From: Pseudomonas moraviensis
GTDB lineage: Bacteria > Pseudomonadota > Gammaproteobacteria > Pseudomonadales > Pseudomonadaceae
Length of the DNA: 64,000 nt
Reading direction: 5' to 3'
Assembly (NCBI RefSeq): GCF_900105805.1
Contig: NZ_LT629788.1
Span: forward strand, 930,001-994,000
Shown in pieces: positions 25,469 to 34,514 of the stretch. The notes under the pieces were generated by a model, which made no database searches, was not told where the DNA came from, and was given only the letters and a program-made list of their open reading frames with translations. Numbering within the stretch: the stretch's first letter is position 1; the number at the start of each line of letters is the position of its first letter. The position numbers and the translations under genes were made by a program.

Positions 25469-25582
25469 TAAGTCGTTTTTTACCTCCGCTTTACGCTTGT
25501 TTTTTTTCGAGGCAGCCCCCATCTTGGTTTCAAGCTCAATTCCATCTGATTACGGCCATATGGCCGCCGTAGAGGCGAAATC

Positions 25583-27979
25583 ATGAAGACAACCATCGAA
25601 TTGCCTCTCCTGCCATTGCGTGATGTCGTGGTTTATCCGCACATGGTTATCCCGCTGTTCGTGGGGCGCGAGAAATCCATCGAAGCCCTCGAGGCCGCGA
25701 TGACGGGTGACAAGCAGATTCTGCTGCTGGCCCAGCGAAACCCGGCTGACGATGATCCCGGTGAAGACGCTCTCTATCGCGTAGGTACGATTGCTACCGT
25801 TCTGCAGCTGCTGAAACTGCCTGATGGCACGGTCAAGGTTCTGGTCGAAGGCGAGCAGCGTGGTACCGTCGAACGCTTCAGCGAAGTCGATGGCCACTGC
25901 CGCGCCGAAGTCTCTTTGATCGAAGAAGTCGATGCCGCCGAGCGCGAGTCGGAAGTCTTCGTGCGCACGTTGCTGTCGCAGTTCGAACAATATGTGCAGC
26001 TGGGCAAGAAGGTCCCGGCTGAAGTCCTGTCATCCCTCAACAGCATCGATGAGCCGGGTCGCCTGGTCGACACCATGGCCGCGCACATGGCGCTGAAAAT
26101 CGAGCAGAAGCAGGAAATCCTCGAGATCATCGATCTGTCGGCCCGTGTCGAGCACGTGCTGGCGCTGCTGGACGCCGAAATCGACCTGCTGCAGGTTGAG
26201 AAACGCATTCGCGGTCGCGTCAAAAAGCAAATGGAGCGCAGCCAGCGCGAGTACTACCTGAATGAGCAGATGAAGGCCATTCAGAAAGAGCTCGGCGATG
26301 GTGACGAAGGCCACAACGAAATCGAAGAGCTGAAAAAGCGCATCGATGCTGCCGGCCTGCCGAAAGACGCACTGGCCAAAGCCACCGCCGAGCTGAACAA
26401 GCTCAAGCAAATGTCGCCGATGTCGGCTGAAGCCACCGTGGTGCGCTCGTACATCGACTGGCTGGTGCAGGTGCCGTGGAAGGCGCAGAGCAAGGTACGC
26501 CTCGATCTGGCCCGTGCAGAAGACATTCTCGACGCCGATCACTACGGTCTTGAAGAGGTCAAGGAACGCATCCTTGAATACCTCGCCGTGCAAAAGCGCG
26601 TGAAGAAAATCCGTGGCCCGGTGTTGTGCCTGGTCGGTCCTCCAGGTGTGGGTAAAACCTCGCTGGCGGAGTCGATTGCCCACGCCACCAATCGCAAATT
26701 CGTGCGCATGGCCCTGGGCGGTGTGCGTGATGAAGCGGAAATTCGTGGCCATCGCCGGACCTACATCGGTTCGATGCCGGGAAGATTGATTCAAAAAATG
26801 ACAAAAGTGGGCGTTCGTAACCCGCTGTTCCTGCTCGATGAAATCGACAAGATGGGCAGCGACATGCGTGGCGACCCGGCGTCTGCGTTGCTGGAAGTGC
26901 TTGATCCCGAGCAAAACCACAACTTCAACGATCACTATCTGGAAGTCGACTACGACCTGTCCGATGTGATGTTCCTGTGCACCTCGAACTCGATGAACAT
27001 CCCGCCAGCGCTGCTGGACCGGATGGAAGTCATCCGTCTGCCGGGTTACACCGAAGACGAGAAGATCAACATCGCCGTGAAATACCTGTCGCCAAAACAG
27101 ATCGCCGCCAATGGTCTGAAGAAGGGCGAGCTGGAGTTCGACGAGGAAGCGATCCGCGACATCATCCGTTACTACACTCGTGAAGCGGGCGTGCGTGGCC
27201 TTGAGCGGCAGATTGCCAAGGTCTGCCGCAAGGCGGTCAAAGAGCATGCGCTGGAAAAACGTTTCTCGGTAAAAGTGACAGCTGATCTGCTTGAGCACTT
27301 CCTGGGCGTGCGTAAATTCCGCTACGGTTTGGCCGAGCAACAGGATCAGGTGGGGCAGGTGACTGGCCTGGCATGGACTCAGGTTGGCGGCGAATTGCTG
27401 ACGATCGAAGCCGCTGTGATTCCGGGCAAAGGCCAGCTGATCAAGACCGGTTCGCTCGGTGATGTAATGGTCGAATCGATCACTGCCGCGCAGACCGTGG
27501 TCCGCAGCCGCGCCAAGAGCTTGGGCATTCCACTGGACTTCCACGAGAAGCGCGACACCCACATTCACATGCCGGAAGGGGCGACGCCGAAAGACGGTCC
27601 TAGCGCTGGCGTCGGTATGTGCACGGCGCTGGTCTCGGCATTGACCGGTATTCCGGTGCGCGCCGACGTCGCCATGACCGGTGAGATCACCTTGCGTGGG
27701 CAGGTGCTGGCGATTGGCGGCCTGAAAGAAAAACTGCTGGCGGCGCATCGCGGCGGAATCAAGATTGTGATTATTCCGGAAGAAAACGTCCGCGATCTGA
27801 AGGAGATTCCTGACAATATCAAGCAGGATCTGCAGATCAAACCGGTTAAATGGATTGACGAGGTCCTGCAAATTGCGCTGCAATACGCGCCGGAGCCCTT
27901 GCCGGATGTGGCTCCAGAGATAGTTGCCAAGGACGAAAAACGCGAGTCTGATGCCAAGGAAAGAATTAGCACGCATTAA
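25583..27979 (+). CDS. lon: ATP-dependent protease Lon
   Basis: This 798-residue LonA protease starts MKTTIELPLLPLRDVVVYPH. It has the N-terminal substrate domain, the AAA+ module with Walker A GPPGVGKTSLAES and Walker B FLLDEIDK, and the C-terminal peptidase with the Ser-Lys dyad (GPSAGVGM, and the Lys in LKEKLLAAHRGGIK). It degrades misfolded proteins and many regulators in the cytosol. It is one of two lon paralogues in some pseudomonads, but this copy, next to clpX and hupB, is the canonical one. Confidence 0.96.
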   Translation: MKTTIELPLLPLRDVVVYPHMVIPLFVGREKSIEALEAAMTGDKQILLLAQRNPADDDPGEDALYRVGTIATVLQLLKLPDGTVKVLVEGEQRGTVERFSEVDGHCRAEVSLIEEVDAAERESEVFVRTLLSQFEQYVQLGKKVPAEVLSSLNSIDEPGRLVDTMAAHMALKIEQKQEILEIIDLSARVEHVLALLDAEIDLLQVEKRIRGRVKKQMERSQREYYLNEQMKAIQKELGDGDEGHNEIEELKKRIDAAGLPKDALAKATAELNKLKQMSPMSAEATVVRSYIDWLVQVPWKAQSKVRLDLARAEDILDADHYGLEEVKERILEYLAVQKRVKKIRGPVLCLVGPPGVGKTSLAESIAHATNRKFVRMALGGVRDEAEIRGHRRTYIGSMPGRLIQKMTKVGVRNPLFLLDEIDKMGSDMRGDPASALLEVLDPEQNHNFNDHYLEVDYDLSDVMFLCTSNSMNIPPALLDRMEVIRLPGYTEDEKINIAVKYLSPKQIAANGLKKGELEFDEEAIRDIIRYYTREAGVRGLERQIAKVCRKAVKEHALEKRFSVKVTADLLEHFLGVRKFRYGLAEQQDQVGQVTGLAWTQVGGELLTIEAAVIPGKGQLIKTGSLGDVMVESITAAQTVVRSRAKSLGIPLDFHEKRDTHIHMPEGATPKDGPSAGVGMCTALVSALTGIPVRADVAMTGEITLRGQVLAIGGLKEKLLAAHRGGIKIVIIPEENVRDLKEIPDNIKQDLQIKPVKWIDEVLQIALQYAPEPLPDVAPEIVAKDEKRESDAKERISTH

Positions 27980-28005
27980 TACGTTTTAGCCTGGGGGGCT
28001 TTCCT

Positions 28006-28035
28006 TGACAGCTTTTTAGAGCCCTTGTTATAAAG
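28006..28035 (+). promoter_or_regulatory. Promoter upstream of hupB
   Basis: TTGACA and TATAAA are separated by 18 bp, giving a strong sigma-70 promoter about 94 bp before the hupB start, as expected for a highly expressed HU gene. Confidence 0.65.
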
Positions 28036-28128
28036 CGGCTCTTAAGTGTCTGTAGGCCATTCAGCACTCGTTTTTGCTTTCACCAAAAAACTTAGAAACA
28101 TCTCAAAATAGATATAAGGGGACTTAGA

Positions 28129-28401
28129 GTGAACAAGTCGGAACTGATTGATGCTATCGCTGCATCCGCTGATATCCCGAAAGCTGCTGCTGGCCGTGCG
28201 CTGGACGCTGTAATCGAATCCGTCACTGGCGCTCTGAAGGCTGGCGACTCCGTTGTTCTGGTTGGTTTCGGTACTTTCTCCGTGACTGACCGTCCGGCTC
28301 GTACCGGTCGCAACCCGCAAACCGGCAAGACTCTGGAAATCCCGGCTGCCAAGAAGCCAGGTTTCAAAGCCGGTAAAGCACTGAAAGAAGCTGTTAACTG
28401 A
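28129..28401 (+). CDS. hupB: DNA-binding protein HU-beta
   Basis: This 90-residue histone-like dimer bends and compacts DNA. The start is GTG with the ribosome-binding site AAGGGGA. The helical N-terminus (SELIDAIAASADIPKAAAGR) leads into the beta-arm signature GFGTFSVTDRPARTGRNPQT. It sits between lon and ppiD, as in other pseudomonads. The next 50 bp lead straight into the tRNA-like element, so the hupB transcript may include it. Confidence 0.95.
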   Translation: MNKSELIDAIAASADIPKAAAGRALDAVIESVTGALKAGDSVVLVGFGTFSVTDRPARTGRNPQTGKTLEIPAAKKPGFKAGKALKEAVN

Positions 28402-28451
28402 GTTTTCAGGTTTTTACCCATCCGGGTCGGGGTCAAGCCTGACTTGGCAGC

Positions 28452-28527
28452 GGAGCGGTAGAGCAGGTGGCTGGAACAGGCACCTGTAACGCCGGGATCG
28501 AGGGTTCGAGCCCTGTCCGCTCCGCCA
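28452..28527 (+). tRNA. tRNA-Asp-derived tRNA-like element (probably non-functional as tRNA)
   Basis: This 76-base sequence has the bacterial tRNA-Asp acceptor (GGAGCGG/CCGCTCC), discriminator G and an encoded CCA. Its 3' half also resembles tRNA-Asp (CCTGTxACGCCGGG, then GGGTTCGAG). The T-loop TTCGAGC and the A14, G18 and G19 positions keep tRNA spacing. However, the D-stem cannot pair, the anticodon stem is mostly mismatched and the loop would read GTA instead of GTC. A competing 6-bp hairpin (CAGGTG/CACCTG) occupies the middle. I read it as a degenerate or repurposed tRNA-Asp. It lies between hupB and ppiD. Confidence 0.6.
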
Positions 28528-28628
28528 GTTACGAGAAGGCGCATCCTCGGATGCGCCTTTCTTCTATCCGGATTCTACCCACGCTCCACGGTTGCCTAAA
28601 TTGAAGTTCAACCGTTTCTGGGGGACGC

Positions 28629-30500
28629 ATGCTGCAGAATATCAGGGACAATTCACAAGGCTGGATTGCCAAGACCATTATCGGGGTCATCGTTGCACTG
28701 ATGGCCCTGACCGGTTTCGACGCCATTTTCCAGGCCACGACTCACAAGAACGAGGCGGCCAAGGTCAACGGTGACGAAATCAGCCAGAACGAGCTGAGCC
28801 AGGCCGTTGACATGCAACGGCGTCAGCTGATGCAACAGCTGGGCAAGGACTTCGATGCTTCCTTGCTCGACGAAAAAATGCTGCGCGAATCGGCTCTCAA
28901 AGGTCTGATCGACCGCAAGCTGCTGCTGCAAGGCGCCGAACAGGCGAAGTTCTCTTTCTCCGAAGCCGCGCTGGATCAGGTGATCCTGCAGACGCCTGAA
29001 TTCCAGGTCGATGGCAAGTTCAGCTCCGAGCGTTTCGACCAGGTAATCCGCCAACTGGGTTACAGCCGCATGCAGTTCCGCCAGATGCTGGCTCAGGAAA
29101 TGCTGATCGGCCAGTTGCGCGCAGGCGTTGCCGGCAGCGGTTTCGTCACCGACGCCGAAGTGCTGGCATTCGCCCGTCTGGAAAAACAGACCCGCGATTT
29201 CGCTACTCTGAACGTCAAGGCCGACCCGGCTGCGGTCAAGCTGACCGACGACGAGGTCAAGGCTTACTACGACGAGCACGCCAAGGAATTCATGACGCCG
29301 GATCAGGTGATCATCGATTACGTCGAGCTGAAGAAGTCGTCGTTCTTCGATCAGGTCGCGGTCAAGGATGAAGACCTTGAGGCGGCGTATCAGAAAGAAA
29401 TCGCCAACCTTTCGGAACAGCGTCGTGCCGCTCACATCCTCATTGAAGTGAACGACAAGACCACCGAAGCGCAGGCCAAAGCGAAGATCGAGGAAGTCCA
29501 GGCGCGTCTGGCCAAGGGCGAGAAGTTCGAAGCACTGGCCAAGGAGTTCTCGCAGGATCCGGGTTCTGCCAACAATGGTGGTGACCTCGGTTATGCCGGT
29601 CCTGGCGTTTACGACCCGGCTTTCGAAAAAGCCCTGTACTCCTTGTCGAAAGACCAGGTGTCGGAGCCGATCCGTACTGATTTCGGTTTCCACCTGATCA
29701 AGCTGCTGGGCGTGGAAGCGCCTGAAGTGCCGACCCTCGCTAGCTTGAAAGACAAGCTGACCCGCGAGCTGAAAGCCGCTCAGGTCGAGCAGCGTTTCGT
29801 TGAGGCGACCAAGCAGCTGGAAGACTCGGCGTTCGAAGCCTCTGACCTGGCCCAGCCAGCAGCGGACCTGAAACTGACCGTACACACCTCCAAGCCGTTT
29901 GGCCGTGAAGGTGGCGAAGGTGTTGCGGCCAACCGTGCCGTGGTCACTGCCGCGTTCAGCCCCGAAGTGATTGATGAAGGTGCCAACAGCACCGCCATCG
30001 AACTGGACCCGGAAACGGTGATCGTGCTGCGTGCCAAGGAACACCTGAAGCCTGCGCAATTGCCCCTGGAAAGCGTGAGCGCGGCGATCCGCACTCAGTT
30101 GACCAAGGAGCACGCCAGTGCCGAGGCCAAGACCCGTGCCGAGAAGCTGATTGCTGATCTGCGTGACGGCAAGGCGCCGCTGGACAAGGCGGTTGACGGT
30201 CAGAACTGGAAAACCACTGAAGCGGCCACCCGTGGTCAGGAAGGGGTTGATCCGGCTGTGCTGCAGGCGTTGTTCCGGATGCCGAAACCGGCTGCCAAGG
30301 ACAAGCCGACGTTCACCAGCGTTACGTTGCCGGACGGTAGTCTGATGATCGTGCGTCTGAATGGCGTCAATGAAGCGGCTGCGCCGACGGATGAGGAGAA
30401 GGCGCAATATCGTCGTTTCCTCGCTTCCCGTGAGGGGCAGCAGGACTTTGCGGCTTATCGCAAGCAGTTGGAAGCTGAGGCGAAGATCGAGCGGTTCTGA
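28629..30500 (+). CDS. ppiD: Periplasmic folding chaperone PpiD
   Basis: This 623-residue inner-membrane-anchored protein has one N-terminal transmembrane helix (residues about 13-30, WIAKTIIGVIVALMALTG). A SurA-like helical region follows, then a parvulin-type domain (about residues 225-360) with RRAAHILIEV, EFSQDPGSANNGGDLGYAGP and FGFHLIKLLG. PpiD assists outward folding near the Sec translocon; its parvulin domain is often inactive. A strong terminator follows the stop. Confidence 0.93.
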   Translation: MLQNIRDNSQGWIAKTIIGVIVALMALTGFDAIFQATTHKNEAAKVNGDEISQNELSQAVDMQRRQLMQQLGKDFDASLLDEKMLRESALKGLIDRKLLLQGAEQAKFSFSEAALDQVILQTPEFQVDGKFSSERFDQVIRQLGYSRMQFRQMLAQEMLIGQLRAGVAGSGFVTDAEVLAFARLEKQTRDFATLNVKADPAAVKLTDDEVKAYYDEHAKEFMTPDQVIIDYVELKKSSFFDQVAVKDEDLEAAYQKEIANLSEQRRAAHILIEVNDKTTEAQAKAKIEEVQARLAKGEKFEALAKEFSQDPGSANNGGDLGYAGPGVYDPAFEKALYSLSKDQVSEPIRTDFGFHLIKLLGVEAPEVPTLASLKDKLTRELKAAQVEQRFVEATKQLEDSAFEASDLAQPAADLKLTVHTSKPFGREGGEGVAANRAVVTAAFSPEVIDEGANSTAIELDPETVIVLRAKEHLKPAQLPLESVSAAIRTQLTKEHASAEAKTRAEKLIADLRDGKAPLDKAVDGQNWKTTEAATRGQEGVDPAVLQALFRMPKPAAKDKPTFTSVTLPDGSLMIVRLNGVNEAAAPTDEEKAQYRRFLASREGQQDFAAYRKQLEAEAKIERF

Positions 30501-30524
30501 TCTTTTGCCTGAGGTGGATTGAGG

Positions 30525-30551
30525 AAGCCCCGACCTGGTTGGTCGGGGCTT
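30525..30551 (+). terminator. Terminator after ppiD
   Basis: AAGCCCCGACC and GGTCGGGGCTT form an 11-bp stem with a five-base loop, followed by TTTT. It is 24 bp beyond the ppiD stop. Confidence 0.88.
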
Positions 30552-30553
30552 TT

Positions 30554-30883
30554 TCGTTTTTGGGCCTGGCGGGTTTTGGGCCGGTCGTGCGCTCGGGGGG
30601 TTGGTTCTGTGGGAGCGAGCCTGCTCGCGAAGGCGGCTTGGCGGTCGACCTGTTTCTTCAGATGTACACTGTCCCCGGCATGCGCGACAGTTCTGGGTAG
30701 TGTGGCCGTCGAGTCGCCGGGCCACGGCGGATTGCGCGCGCTGGCAGATCATTTGTCGGCGCGGCTTTTTCCCTGCGGCCATGACCGGTAGAGTTGTAAC
30801 CGATTCTTGACACTATTCCATGCGCCATGGGGCGGCGATCTGTTGCACAATACGCCCCGGACTGTTTTCCCTCAGGATGTTCA
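30554..30883. other. Gene-free stretch between ppiD and the DUF2242 gene
   Basis: It holds a solitary REP core at 30609-30636 (GTGGGAGCGAGCCTGCTC) and short GC-rich sequence with no convincing gene on either strand. A possible -35, TTGACA, near 30808 lies about 75 bp before the next gene. I see nothing else in it. Confidence 0.5.
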
Positions 30884-31750
30884 ATGTTGATTTCCACTCC
30901 CATGCGTGTTGTCGGGCTGGCGCTTTTGTTGACTGCGGTGGCCGGTTGTTCGAAGGACAAGCCGATCTATGAGCATGAGAACTTCGATGACTCCGGCACC
31001 TTTTCGCGCAATTACCCGGTGACCGATACCGCCAGTTGCGAAGCGGCGCGGCGTGCGTTGCTCAGTCAGGGCTACATCATTACCAGCAGTGATCCGAAGC
31101 TGGTCAGCGGTCACAAGAGTTTCCAGCAGACCGGCGAGACGCACCTGGAGATCAGCTTCAACGTGGTCTGTGCCGAAGACGGCAGCGCCGGGCATCACGC
31201 TACGGTGTTCGCCAACGCCCTGCAGGACCGTTACGCGCTGAAGAAGACCAACAACTCGGCCAGCCTCGGTGTTGGCGTGTTGGGCTCGGTATCGATGCCG
31301 ATCGGTTCTTCAGACGACTCGATGGTCAAGGTCGCCAGCGAGACGGTCACTGCGCAGAAGTTCTACGAGCGTTTCTTCACCCTGGTGGAGCAGTTCCTCC
31401 CCGCCGATGCGAAGAAGGCTGCGCACATCGAAGAAAAACCGAAAACCGATCTCGGCGTGCCAGAGCCCAAGGCGACGCCTGCACCCGCTGCTGCGCCATT
31501 GGTGCCAGCACCTGCAGCGGAACCGGCGCCTGCGCCTGCGCCAGCTGCGGAACCGGCTCCGGCCCCGGTTGAAACCGCGCCAGTGAGCTCCGAGCCAGTG
31601 GTGCCGCCAGCTGAGTCGACGCCGATCACGCCTGCACCGGCGCCCGCGCAAGAGCCAGCGCCGGCCAGCGAAACCATCACGCCACCGACCAACCCGGATA
31701 TTCCACCGCCGTCCGAGCCGATCCCGGCGATGCCTGCGTCGGGCCAATAA
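30884..31750 (+). CDS. DUF2242 lipoprotein with Pro/Ala-rich tail
   Basis: This 288-residue lipoprotein has a signal peptide and lipobox (VAGC, Cys21). The DUF2242 domain follows (residues about 24-175), with YEHENFDDSGTFSRNYP and SFNVVCAEDG, and then a low-complexity tail rich in Pro, Ala and Glu (AAEPAPAPAPAAEPAPAP) from about residue 195 to the end. The tail could span the periplasm or cell wall. An AGGA ribosome-binding site precedes the ATG at 30884. The family function is unknown. Confidence 0.8.
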   Translation: MLISTPMRVVGLALLLTAVAGCSKDKPIYEHENFDDSGTFSRNYPVTDTASCEAARRALLSQGYIITSSDPKLVSGHKSFQQTGETHLEISFNVVCAEDGSAGHHATVFANALQDRYALKKTNNSASLGVGVLGSVSMPIGSSDDSMVKVASETVTAQKFYERFFTLVEQFLPADAKKAAHIEEKPKTDLGVPEPKATPAPAAAPLVPAPAAEPAPAPAPAAEPAPAPVETAPVSSEPVVPPAESTPITPAPAPAQEPAPASETITPPTNPDIPPPSEPIPAMPASGQ

Positions 31751-31766
31751 CCCCGCATTTCAAACT

Positions 31767-31853
31767 GTAGGAGTGAGCCTGCTCGCGATGACGGTTTATC
31801 AGTCACTTCATCAATGACTGATACACCGCTATCGCGAGCAGGCTCACTCCTAC
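31767..31853. repeat. REPIN
   Basis: A complete inverted REP pair of the main family, 16 bp after the DUF2242 gene. Confidence 0.9.
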
Positions 31854-32042
31854 ATTGTTTTGGGGTGGCTTAAGATCTCGTTACATAGCTGCCACACCAT
31901 CGCCGCGATAAATCTCCAATCACCTGCTACGTTTTATTCATGAAGGTCGCGTTTCACTTTTCCTTCACACGGGCACTTTATGCTCGGGGCACAGGTCGAT
32001 TGATCAGCCATTTCACAGCGAGCGGTTTGGGGGATTTATACG

Positions 32043-32129
32043 ATGGATGAGTATCAGGAAGAACTGCTCGAATACCAGGCCTTTGAACTGGATCAACCAG
32101 AGCCGGCTGACGATGCGACGGAGCTCTGA
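32043..32129 (+). CDS. Very small conserved acidic protein (28 aa)
   Basis: MDEYQEELLEYQAFELDQPE, continuing PADDATEL, is a 28-residue acidic peptide. A GGGGGA ribosome-binding site stands 8 bases ahead, and a possible promoter lies in the preceding 100 bp, including a CACTTTATGCTC stretch. Codon use fits the genome. It converges with the AraC-type gene. I cannot give a function, and the short length leaves real doubt. Confidence 0.5.
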   Translation: MDEYQEELLEYQAFELDQPEPADDATEL

Positions 32130-32132
32130 GCT

Positions 32133-33173
32133 TCAGGCTCCCGAGCGATAATTGCGTCGGGATTCGCCGGGCGTCTGGCCGCTCCAGCGTTTGAATGCGC
32201 GCTGGAAAGCTTCTGCTGAGGCGAAGCCCAGCAGGTAGGCGATTTCGCCGAACGCCAGTTCGGTGTCGCGGATATAGGTCATCGCCAGGTCGCGGCGTGT
32301 GTCGTTGAGGATTGCGCGGAACTGCGTGCCTTCTTCGGTAAGCTTGCGGCGCAGGGTCCAGGTGGGCAGTTTCAAGCGTGCGGCGACTTCTTCAAGGTCC
32401 GGTTCGCGGCCGCCATTGAGCAGCGGGCCGAGCAATTGGGTGATGCGCTCGCGCAGGCTGCGGGTGCGGGTCAATTGCTCCAGTTCCCGCTCACACAGTT
32501 GCAGTAGATGTCGCCAGGTGCTCGGACAATGCTCGGGGTTGCGCAGGGCGAGGCTGCTCAAGCTCAGGCGCAATTGATTGCGTTCGGCGCTGAACTGGAT
32601 CGGGCAGTCGCCGAGCGCGGTGTACGCGTCGCGGTAGTCCGGCGCTTCGAACTCGATTTCGATCCTTTCGGCGCGCAACGATTGGCCGCAAAGCCCCGAC
32701 AATTGGTGCAGCCAGCCGGCGAGGATCGAATCGACCACGAAGCGGTTATAGGCGTTGTACGGGCTGATCGAGTAGAAACGCAGCCAGGCGCCATTGGCGT
32801 CTTCATGGAAACTGGATTGGCCGCGGTAATTGGAACCGTAAAGCGGTTCAAAGCGGGTCAGGCAGCGGGCCGCTTCGCGTACGGTGGGCGCCTGCGCAGC
32901 GGTGATGCCGGCCAGACCTGCCTGATTCAAGCGGATCATCCGGCCCATGCGCAGGCCCAGGGCCGGGTCGCCCGTCAGCTGGATGGCGGCATGGCCAAGG
33001 CGCATGTAGCGCGGGATTGATAAACGCGCTCCTGCCTCGGCCAGTCGCGCAGCATCGAGGCCGTATTGCTCCAATAACGGCAGCGGGTCGGCGTCGTGGC
33101 TGCGCACGGCATCAGCCAGGCTGTGCACGAAGCCTACCGACAGATCCCCGAGACGCATCGGCTGCGGCTTCAT
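32133..33173 (-). CDS. AraC family transcriptional regulator
   Basis: This 346-residue regulator combines an N-terminal ligand/dimer domain of the arabinose-binding-like type (FVHSLADAVRSHDADPLPLL to about residue 240) with a C-terminal double helix-turn-helix. The latter includes AARLKLPTWTLRRKLTEEGT and AFGEIAYLLGFASAEAFQRA. Members with this N-domain often sense fatty acids, amines or aromatic compounds. It starts 3 bp from the stop of the degenerate nitrilase gene upstream, so the two form an operon. It may also touch fadH regulation, but nothing in the sequence proves that. Confidence 0.8.
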   Translation of the reverse strand: MKPQPMRLGDLSVGFVHSLADAVRSHDADPLPLLEQYGLDAARLAEAGARLSIPRYMRLGHAAIQLTGDPALGLRMGRMIRLNQAGLAGITAAQAPTVREAARCLTRFEPLYGSNYRGQSSFHEDANGAWLRFYSISPYNAYNRFVVDSILAGWLHQLSGLCGQSLRAERIEIEFEAPDYRDAYTALGDCPIQFSAERNQLRLSLSSLALRNPEHCPSTWRHLLQLCERELEQLTRTRSLRERITQLLGPLLNGGREPDLEEVAARLKLPTWTLRRKLTEEGTQFRAILNDTRRDLAMTYIRDTELAFGEIAYLLGFASAEAFQRAFKRWSGQTPGESRRNYRSGA

Positions 33174-33176
33174 GAT

Positions 33177-34307
33177 TTACAGCCAGACGTTCAGCAAACG
33201 CGCGCCACGGGTTTCGCCATCGGCGAACTGCTGGCCGTTGCTGCTGAGAAAGCTCCTGCCGGTGCTCGGCTTGTCCCAGAACTGCCCGCGCATGAACACA
33301 CTGACGCCGGCAATCGCGCGGCTGCTCGGCGGTTGTGCGGTGAGGGTCAGTCGATGCCAGGCCTGGCCTTCACTGAGGTCGCCGGGCTTGAGGCTGACCG
33401 ACCCTGGCGTGCTCGAACCTTTGTAGCCCCGCCACGGTTTGTCCCAGGCACCCTGGCCAATGACCTGCGCTGGTACGGCCACCAGTTGCGCGCCTTGTTC
33501 ATCGAGGGTGCGGTAGTTGGCGGGATACCAGCTGTCACTGCCGATCAGGATGCCCAAGCGTCCGGCCGGTGTGTCGACGACCTGGATGGCGTGTTTGTCC
33601 TCGGCCTTGATCACGCCTTGCTGATCGAAGATCGGGTGCATCTGCCGTTGCGGCTGGCCCAGCGGCACGCCGTCGCGGCCGAAGACCACGCTGCTGTTGA
33701 ACAGGGCGCCGCTACCGGGCTTGAGCTGACCGTCGCGAATGCTTGGCTCCGGCAGCACGATGGAGCCGGCCACCAGTGTGACCTGAAACTCCTTGGCCAG
33801 GCCCCCGAACAGCGCCTGATAATCCTTGGCCATGGCCTTCGATTTCATCCGCAGGTGCGCGTCGTCCAGACGTTGCTCGCCCTTTGCACTCAGCCAGGCG
33901 CGGGCGAACAGCAACGGATTGCTCGCCGCCAGCCAGTTCATCGCCTCAGCCAGGGTCGGCGCCTGGTACAGCTCGTCTTTCTCGCCGCTGATCATCAGCC
34001 AGGTGCCGACATGCTCGGGCAAGACCACCACGGTTTTCTCATTGAGCAAGCCTTGATCGCGGGCTTGCTGAAGATAAGCCGCGAGCTTGCGGTGCAGGCG
34101 TGCGGAGCTTTGATAATCGGTGGGAAACAGTTCGGGCTGAATGCCCAGGAGGTTGCCGCGATCGGCGGGTGTGCCCTGATCGACAGCAAGCTTGATGCGC
34201 AGATCCGACAGGTAATGGCCCGCCGGCCGGTCCGCCGCCCACATGGCGTAGGTGGTCAAAGCGGCAACGAGGGCCATGGAGAAAAACAGATACAGAAGTT
34301 TGCGCAT
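33177..34307 (-). CDS. Membrane-anchored nitrilase-like protein with degraded active site
   Basis: This 376-residue protein has an N-terminal hydrophobic segment (residues about 3-24), so it is probably anchored, facing the periplasm. The body has the carbon-nitrogen hydrolase fold. The Glu is present (VVVLPEHVGTW, E98), but the catalytic Lys position reads Gln (PQRQMHPIF, Q222) and the Cys position reads Gly (LGILIGSDSWYP, G256). It is therefore likely a pseudoenzyme. The start MRKLLYLFFSM at 34307 fits the signal anchor; an in-frame extension upstream is unlikely. It is followed by the AraC gene. Confidence 0.7.
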   Translation of the reverse strand: MRKLLYLFFSMALVAALTTYAMWAADRPAGHYLSDLRIKLAVDQGTPADRGNLLGIQPELFPTDYQSSARLHRKLAAYLQQARDQGLLNEKTVVVLPEHVGTWLMISGEKDELYQAPTLAEAMNWLAASNPLLFARAWLSAKGEQRLDDAHLRMKSKAMAKDYQALFGGLAKEFQVTLVAGSIVLPEPSIRDGQLKPGSGALFNSSVVFGRDGVPLGQPQRQMHPIFDQQGVIKAEDKHAIQVVDTPAGRLGILIGSDSWYPANYRTLDEQGAQLVAVPAQVIGQGAWDKPWRGYKGSSTPGSVSLKPGDLSEGQAWHRLTLTAQPPSSRAIAGVSVFMRGQFWDKPSTGRSFLSSNGQQFADGETRGARLLNVWL

Positions 34308-34514
34308 GAAAACCAACAACAGCCGGGTACAGAGTGTGGCGCCTAGGTTAGGGCCCATGGCCCGGATTGCCAAGGGGCCCTGCGCATTTGGATCAATAAC
34401 TTGTCAGTTACGGTCATTGAGTGAGAGCGGTGCGCCTCTTAGTCTGTCGAACATGACTGACGGGGGACGCAGAGCTCCCGCAACTTTCCGTGATCGCTCG
34501 TTGTGGAGTTACCG

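Noticed and set aside
26030..27976. Long open frame on the minus strand opposite lon
   Set aside because: It is the antisense shadow of lon in a GC-rich genome; the lon frame has full family motifs and the antisense frame has none.
28653..30782. Long open frame on the minus strand opposite ppiD
   Set aside because: Antisense shadow of ppiD; it lacks any recognisable domain and crosses the ppiD terminator.
30519..30791. 90-codon frame between ppiD and the DUF2242 gene
   Set aside because: It starts inside the ppiD terminator and reads through a REP core, so the peptide contains the REP translation; no family match.
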